Source: Sulfuricurvum sp.
GTDB taxonomy: Bacteria > Campylobacterota > Campylobacteria > Campylobacterales > Sulfurimonadaceae
Direction: 5' to 3'
Assembly (NCBI RefSeq): GCF_028681615.1
Contig: NZ_JAQUHV010000009.1
Coordinates: forward strand, 18,199 to 82,198
Length of the DNA stretch: 64,000 nucleotides
The notes under the pieces were generated by a model. That model did no database searches. It had not been told where the DNA came from and was given only the letters and a program-made list of their open reading frames with translations. Of the stretch, positions 59,856 through 64,000 are shown one piece after another. Position numbers and translations under genes: made by a program. How positions within the stretch are numbered: position 1 is the stretch's first letter; every line of letters starts with the position of its first letter.

Positions 59856-62800
59856 AACAAGACATCTTTACGGAGTTAACTCTTCAGAACAACACTATAG
59901 AACTCTTAAAGAATATGGGCTATACCTACATTAGCCAAGAAGAGAATGTAAGAGTTCGTAATGGCAAGCTCGGAGAAGTGATACTCAAAGACATTCTCCT
60001 CGAAAAACTGCAAAAAATCAATGGCTTTGAATACAAGGGGGTAGAATATACATTTTCCCCAAAAAATATTGCTAAAGCAATCGAAGAACTCAATGTACCT
60101 CTCAATGAAGGTCTGATGAGTGCCAACCAAAAAATCAGTGACAAACTCATGCTTGGAACCAGCTATGACGAAGAACTGCTCGACGGTGTCAAAAAAAGCT
60201 TCTCTCTCCAGTACATTGATTTTAAAAATCCAGAAAACAATATATTTCACGTCACAGAAGAGTACACCATCAGTCGCCAAATTACGACTGAAGTTGACAA
60301 GACAAGACGACCTGATTTGGTGCTCTTTATCAATGGAATTCCATTCGCAGTGATAGAACTGAAAAAATCAAGTGTAGACGCGGAGCAAGGGATCTCTCAA
60401 ATGATACGTAATCAAGGAAAAGACGAAATCCCGCATCTCTTCAAATACATTCAGCTCACCATTGCAGGAAATAACCATAGCCCCAAATACGCTACAGCCG
60501 GAACGCCCAAGAAGTTTTATGCAGTCTGGGAAGAGGAAGAATTTAAAAATGAGCCAAATAGCCTCATAGAGGATCGAGCCGTGAGTGCGCTGGATAAAAC
60601 CATTTTTGCCCTTTTCAGTAAAAAACGCGTGATCGAAATTTTGCACTCGTATATCATTTTTGATAACAAAATCAAAAAAGTGGCTCGTTATCAGCAATTT
60701 TTTGCGATCAAAGAAATCGTTAAAAAGATCAATGTGTTTGACAATACCGGAAGACGTGGCGGCGGGCTTGTATGGCACACACAAGGGAGTGGAAAATCCC
60801 TCACAATGGCAATGCTCACAAAAGTGATCAAACGGGACATTGCAGGTTCTAAAATCATCGTAGTCACCGATAGAACGGATTTGGACAGACAGATACACAC
60901 GACGTTTGCCAATAGCGAGATCAAAGCCGGAAGGGCTAATAGCGGGCATGATTTGATCGAAAAACTGCAATCGGGCATGAGTGTCATCACGACGCTGATT
61001 CATAAATTTGAAACTGTTGAAAAAGAAAAAATCGTCTTAGATGACCCCAATATATTCGTGCTAGTCGATGAATCGCACCGTACTCAAGGCGGTGATCTAC
61101 ACAAGTCAATGAAAAAAGTGTTTGACAACGGTTGTTATCTCGGCTTTACGGGTACACCTCTGCTCAAACGCGAAAAAAGCTCTATTGCGAAATTCGGCGG
61201 ATTGATTCATAAATACACGATTGATCAAGCGGTGCGGGACAATGCCGTCTTGCCACTACTGTATGAAGGTCGATTGGTCGATCAATGGGTTAATGATCAA
61301 AACGGACTGGACCGCCGGTTTGAGATGATTTCTCGTGATTTGAATGATGAACAAAAAATGGATTTAAAAAGAAAGTGGGCGAGATTTCAGCGAATCGCTT
61401 CTAGTGAACGTCGCTTGGAGATGATCGCGCTTGATATCAATGAACATTTCATTAAAAATGTACAAGGCACAGGATTCAAAGCTATGCTGGCGACCAGCAG
61501 TAAATACGAAGCGATCAAATATCACTCTATTTTCGAAGAGTACGGCAATATCAAAACCTCTTTTGTCATTTCTGCACCAGACACACGTGAGGGGTATGAC
61601 GAAGTCGATGAAAGCAACAAGCAGTTTGTCATAGAAGCGTGGAATAAACTCATCAGAAAATACGGTGACGAAGAACGATTTCTTGATAAGATCAAAGATG
61701 AGTTTATCGAGGGTGATGAGATCGAATTACTGATTGTCGTTGATAAGCTTTTGACTGGATTTGATGCTCCAAGAGCGGCGATCCTCTATATAGACAAAGA
61801 GCTCAAAGAACATAATCTCTTGCAAGCAATCGCACGTGTTAATCGTCTGTATGATGGGAAAGACTTTGGATTCATTGTGGACTATCGCGGACTTCTAGGA
61901 AACCTTGACCAAGCTCTGACTTCGTATAGTTCTCTGACAGGGTTCGATGAAGAAGACTTGATGGGTGCCGTAATCGATATAAAAGAAGAAGTGGCGAGAG
62001 TTAAAACGTATTATTCTCATCTCAAAGAGCTTTTTGATCCCGTCAACAATAAAAACGATCAAGAGAGCTATGAAGTTTTCTTGGGGGATGAGGAGAAGAG
62101 AAAAGAGTTTTACGAGCTCTTATCGTCTTATGCTAGAGCGCTCAAACTCGCCCTCTCAAGTGACAAAATTACCGAAGTCTTCACGAAAGCAGAAATCGAA
62201 GAGTATAAAAGGGCTATGAAGTTCTACAGTGAGCTACGCAAAAGCGTCAAAATCCGCTATCACGAAGAAGTAGATTTTGGTAAATATGAAAAGCAGATGC
62301 AAAAGCTTCTGGATACATTCATCAGTGCCGAAGAGGTGAATCAACTCACCAAGCTTGTCAATATTTTCGAAGCAGATTTTGAAAAAGAGCTGGATCGGGT
62401 GGTTGGGGATAATGCAAGAGCCGATACCATTATCAGTGCCAGCACTAAGGTGATTTCTGAAAGGCGCGAGCAAAATCCGGCGTATTACGACAAACTCTCT
62501 CAGCGTATCCAAGAGATTTTGGATGAGTATAAAGAGGGGCGTCTCAGTGATGAAGACAAGCTCAAACACGCGAAAGATATTCGTTCACTATTGATGCAAA
62601 AAAATAGTGACGATCTAGACGAATACCCGGAACAAATAAAACATAATCCTACAGCGCGATCTTTTTATGATAACCTGCAAGCATATATGAAAGAAATACC
62701 ATCGGAAACATTTGTACAAGTTGTAATCAAGGTAGACTCAATCTTCAAAGAAGCATCTAAAAAACCTGATTGGGAAAACAATAACGATGTTAAGAATGCT

Positions 62801-62926
62801 ATTGATCAAGAGATTGACGATTTGCTTTGGGAGTTGGAAAGTACCCACAAAATTAAATTCGCTGACTTAGATGACATCATCGCTCAAGTTCGTTCCATCG
62901 GCATAAACAACTATGCAAAGAGATAA
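59852..62926 (+). CDS. hsdR: Type I restriction endonuclease HsdR
   Basis: A 1024-residue HsdR. The N-terminal nuclease has RPD (153-155) and IELKK (168-172), the PD-(D/E)xK fold. The motor has Walker A TQGSGKSL (310-317), DESH (406-409), and motif VI NLLQAIARVNRLY (near residue 655). The C-terminal part (700-1024) is helical and contacts the methylase core. It cleaves unmethylated DNA after translocation. Its start overlaps the E2-like gene by 4 nt, so CBASS sits between hsdS and hsdR. Confidence 0.95.
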   Translation: MKQDIFTELTLQNNTIELLKNMGYTYISQEENVRVRNGKLGEVILKDILLEKLQKINGFEYKGVEYTFSPKNIAKAIEELNVPLNEGLMSANQKISDKLMLGTSYDEELLDGVKKSFSLQYIDFKNPENNIFHVTEEYTISRQITTEVDKTRRPDLVLFINGIPFAVIELKKSSVDAEQGISQMIRNQGKDEIPHLFKYIQLTIAGNNHSPKYATAGTPKKFYAVWEEEEFKNEPNSLIEDRAVSALDKTIFALFSKKRVIEILHSYIIFDNKIKKVARYQQFFAIKEIVKKINVFDNTGRRGGGLVWHTQGSGKSLTMAMLTKVIKRDIAGSKIIVVTDRTDLDRQIHTTFANSEIKAGRANSGHDLIEKLQSGMSVITTLIHKFETVEKEKIVLDDPNIFVLVDESHRTQGGDLHKSMKKVFDNGCYLGFTGTPLLKREKSSIAKFGGLIHKYTIDQAVRDNAVLPLLYEGRLVDQWVNDQNGLDRRFEMISRDLNDEQKMDLKRKWARFQRIASSERRLEMIALDINEHFIKNVQGTGFKAMLATSSKYEAIKYHSIFEEYGNIKTSFVISAPDTREGYDEVDESNKQFVIEAWNKLIRKYGDEERFLDKIKDEFIEGDEIELLIVVDKLLTGFDAPRAAILYIDKELKEHNLLQAIARVNRLYDGKDFGFIVDYRGLLGNLDQALTSYSSLTGFDEEDLMGAVIDIKEEVARVKTYYSHLKELFDPVNNKNDQESYEVFLGDEEKRKEFYELLSSYARALKLALSSDKITEVFTKAEIEEYKRAMKFYSELRKSVKIRYHEEVDFGKYEKQMQKLLDTFISAEEVNQLTKLVNIFEADFEKELDRVVGDNARADTIISASTKVISERREQNPAYYDKLSQRIQEILDEYKEGRLSDEDKLKHAKDIRSLLMQKNSDDLDEYPEQIKHNPTARSFYDNLQAYMKEIPSETFVQVVIKVDSIFKEASKKPDWENNNDVKNAIDQEIDDLLWELESTHKIKFADLDDIIAQVRSIGINNYAKR

Positions 62927-63575
62927 CATCACCATTGTTTACAAGGATATAAAGCACGCCAATCTAAAGGTCAAACCTAATCAAGAAGTATTGCTAACGG
63001 TACCTCTTGATATGACGGATAGGGAAATTGAACATATCCTTCTCAAAAGAGCCAATTGGATCAATCAGCAGCTCGCACTTTTTCAAAAAAATACTCAACC
63101 AAATAAAGAGCTGGTGAGTGGCGAAAGCTTTATATATCTCGGTAGAAATTACCGCCTAAAGGTGATCGAATCAAACGAAGAGAAGGCTCGACTGAATCGT
63201 GGATATTTTGAACTCTTTGTGAAAAACAAAAATGACTACAGCAGAAAAGAAAAGCTCATCAATGATTGGTATAAATTTAGGGCTATAGAGTATTTTCAAA
63301 AAAATATCGAAAAATATAACGCTATCGTCAAACTTGAGATCAAAGCGGTTCGGATTAGATCAATGAAAACACGCTGGGGATCATGTAACCCTAAAAAATC
63401 CTACATCAATCTAAACCTTGAACTCATTAAAAAACCAAAGAGCTCAATCGAGTATGTCATTTTTCATGAATTGGTTCATTTGATCCATAATGACCATAGT
63501 AAAAACTTCTATAATTATCTGAGTTTGCATATGCCTGATTGGCAGAAAAGAAAGGCAAAATTAGAGATGCTCTGA
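62913..63575 (+). CDS. YgjP-like metallopeptidase (SprT/WLM-type)
   Basis: A 220-residue YgjP-family protein: WGSCNPKKSYINLNLELIKK then YVIFHELVHLIHNDHSKNFY, with the metal motif H185-E186-x-x-H189 and H195 completing the zinc site. It overlaps HsdR by 14 nt. Such peptidases are frequently encoded after type I restriction genes; they may process or remove HsdR or other targets. The role is inferred from context. Confidence 0.88.
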   Translation: MQRDNITIVYKDIKHANLKVKPNQEVLLTVPLDMTDREIEHILLKRANWINQQLALFQKNTQPNKELVSGESFIYLGRNYRLKVIESNEEKARLNRGYFELFVKNKNDYSRKEKLINDWYKFRAIEYFQKNIEKYNAIVKLEIKAVRIRSMKTRWGSCNPKKSYINLNLELIKKPKSSIEYVIFHELVHLIHNDHSKNFYNYLSLHMPDWQKRKAKLEML

Positions 63576-63640
63576 TAATGATCTTTGATACAAGAATAGG
63601 CATAATATGTAAAATATTTGAGATATTGGAGTAAACATAG

Positions 63641-63802
63641 ATGGCAGATGAAGCATTAACACCAAAAGAAAAAGAAAAATTAAAAGAAATTTATAAAGAA
63701 GCTAAACTTACAGAAGTAACGATCCAACCTGAACCATATACTTGTAAAAGTAGTAAATCAATAAAGTATCATACCTTTAAAGGGTTTTCATCTGGGAAAT
63801 AA
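63641..63802 (+). CDS. Small hypothetical protein, 53 aa
   Basis: A 53-residue lysine-rich protein starting MADEALTPKEKEKLKEIYKE, ending TFKGFSSGK, with GGAG upstream of the ATG. Unrecognised; it follows the restriction operon after a 65-bp gap. May be an independent small gene. Confidence 0.5.
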   Translation: MADEALTPKEKEKLKEIYKEAKLTEVTIQPEPYTCKSSKSIKYHTFKGFSSGK

Positions 63803-63874
63803 AATGTAATAGCTTATGTATTTCTCTTGACGTATCTCTCATGTTGACCAATTGATACTCGTTAAGTAGCGATC

Positions 63875-64000
63875 TGGAATGACCCCCATTTAGTAGACGG
63901 TTCAATTGACGACCGACACCTCATGGTTTCTTGATTCCGAGAAGTATCTTACCTCAAATTCGTTTGGAGACAAATATCCAAGATAGCTGTGTCGTCTTTT
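63875..64000 (-). mobile_element. Right end of an IS3-family element
   Basis: The minus strand reads K-R-R-H-S-Y-L-G-Y-L-S-P-N-E-F-E, the C-terminal signature of IS3 OrfB transposases. Outside its stop codon, TGGAATGACCCCC (63875-63887) looks like the outer terminal repeat. The rest of the element lies beyond the window. Confidence 0.8.
63902..64000 (-). CDS. IS3-family transposase OrfB, C-terminus (partial)
   Basis: The last 32 residues of an OrfB-type transposase, cut by the window edge: KRRHSYLGYLSPNEFEVRYF and a short tail, stop at 63902-63904. The R-R-x-H-S-x-L-G-Y-x-S-P motif is diagnostic for the DDE catalytic domain end of IS3-family (rve) transposases. Whether the copy is intact cannot be seen. 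Confidence 0.85.
   Translation of the reverse strand, partial: KRRHSYLGYLSPNEFEVRYFSESRNHEVSVVN

Overview
The window looks like part of a Campylobacterota chromosome (Sulfuricurvum/Sulfurimonas-like). This rests on codon use, low-to-moderate GC and the flavour of the phage and plasmid genes; no rRNA, tRNA or core gene is present to fix the genus. Almost everything here is mobile DNA. It holds (i) a Mu-like transposable prophage, about 1-33.2 kb, (ii) an integrated mobilizable element starting with a P4-type integrase at 33.5 kb, (iii) a dense defence island at 42.5-63.6 kb, and (iv) the end of an IS3-family element at the right edge.

Prophage. Early genes read leftward from a LexA/CI-type repressor at 31.8 kb: small early proteins, MuA transposase, MuB ATPase, several small proteins, a DUF3164 protein, a RecA/RepA-like ATPase, Gp16/GemA and a Mor/C activator. 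The head module (13.6-22.2 kb) reads rightward and is Mu/lambda-like: DUF1834, protease I with an internal in-frame scaffold start, decoration-like protein, capsid E, DUF1320, DUF1804, TerL, DUF935 portal, F-like protein and virion morphogenesis protein. The tail and lysis module (0.2-13.4 kb) reads leftward and is P2-like: V, W, J, I, H-like fibre, FI, FII, E/E' with a T6G frameshift site, T, U, X, D, then holin-like protein, lytic transglycosylase, nested Rz/Rz1 and a Dam methylase in the position Mu uses for mom. The phage is therefore a Mu-P2 chimera with its head block inverted relative to the rest.

Mobilizable element. After the integrase come a VirD4/TraD-like ATPase with a decayed second 3' end behind it, an unrecognised 394-aa protein, a ParA-like partition cassette, a coiled-coil membrane protein, a probable oriT hairpin, a helicase-less MobF relaxase (with a possible overlapping gene), an AlpA-like regulator and an SSB. 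No mating-pair genes are seen, so it is probably mobilized by a helper.

Defence island. A Fic protein and a WYL-domain regulator lead into two very large genes that resemble Druantia type III (DruH/DruE-like). The first carries four N-terminal PHINT-type repeats and the second is a DUF1998 superfamily 2 helicase. Next is one tightly overlapping eight-gene operon: short hsdS, hsdM, full hsdS, patatin phospholipase (CapV), CD-NTase, E2-like protein, hsdR and a YgjP-type metallopeptidase. A short type II CBASS is thus inserted inside a type I restriction-modification operon. The WYL gene is bracketed by two matching GACA-N6-TGTC palindromes, suggesting it represses itself and the Druantia-like pair.
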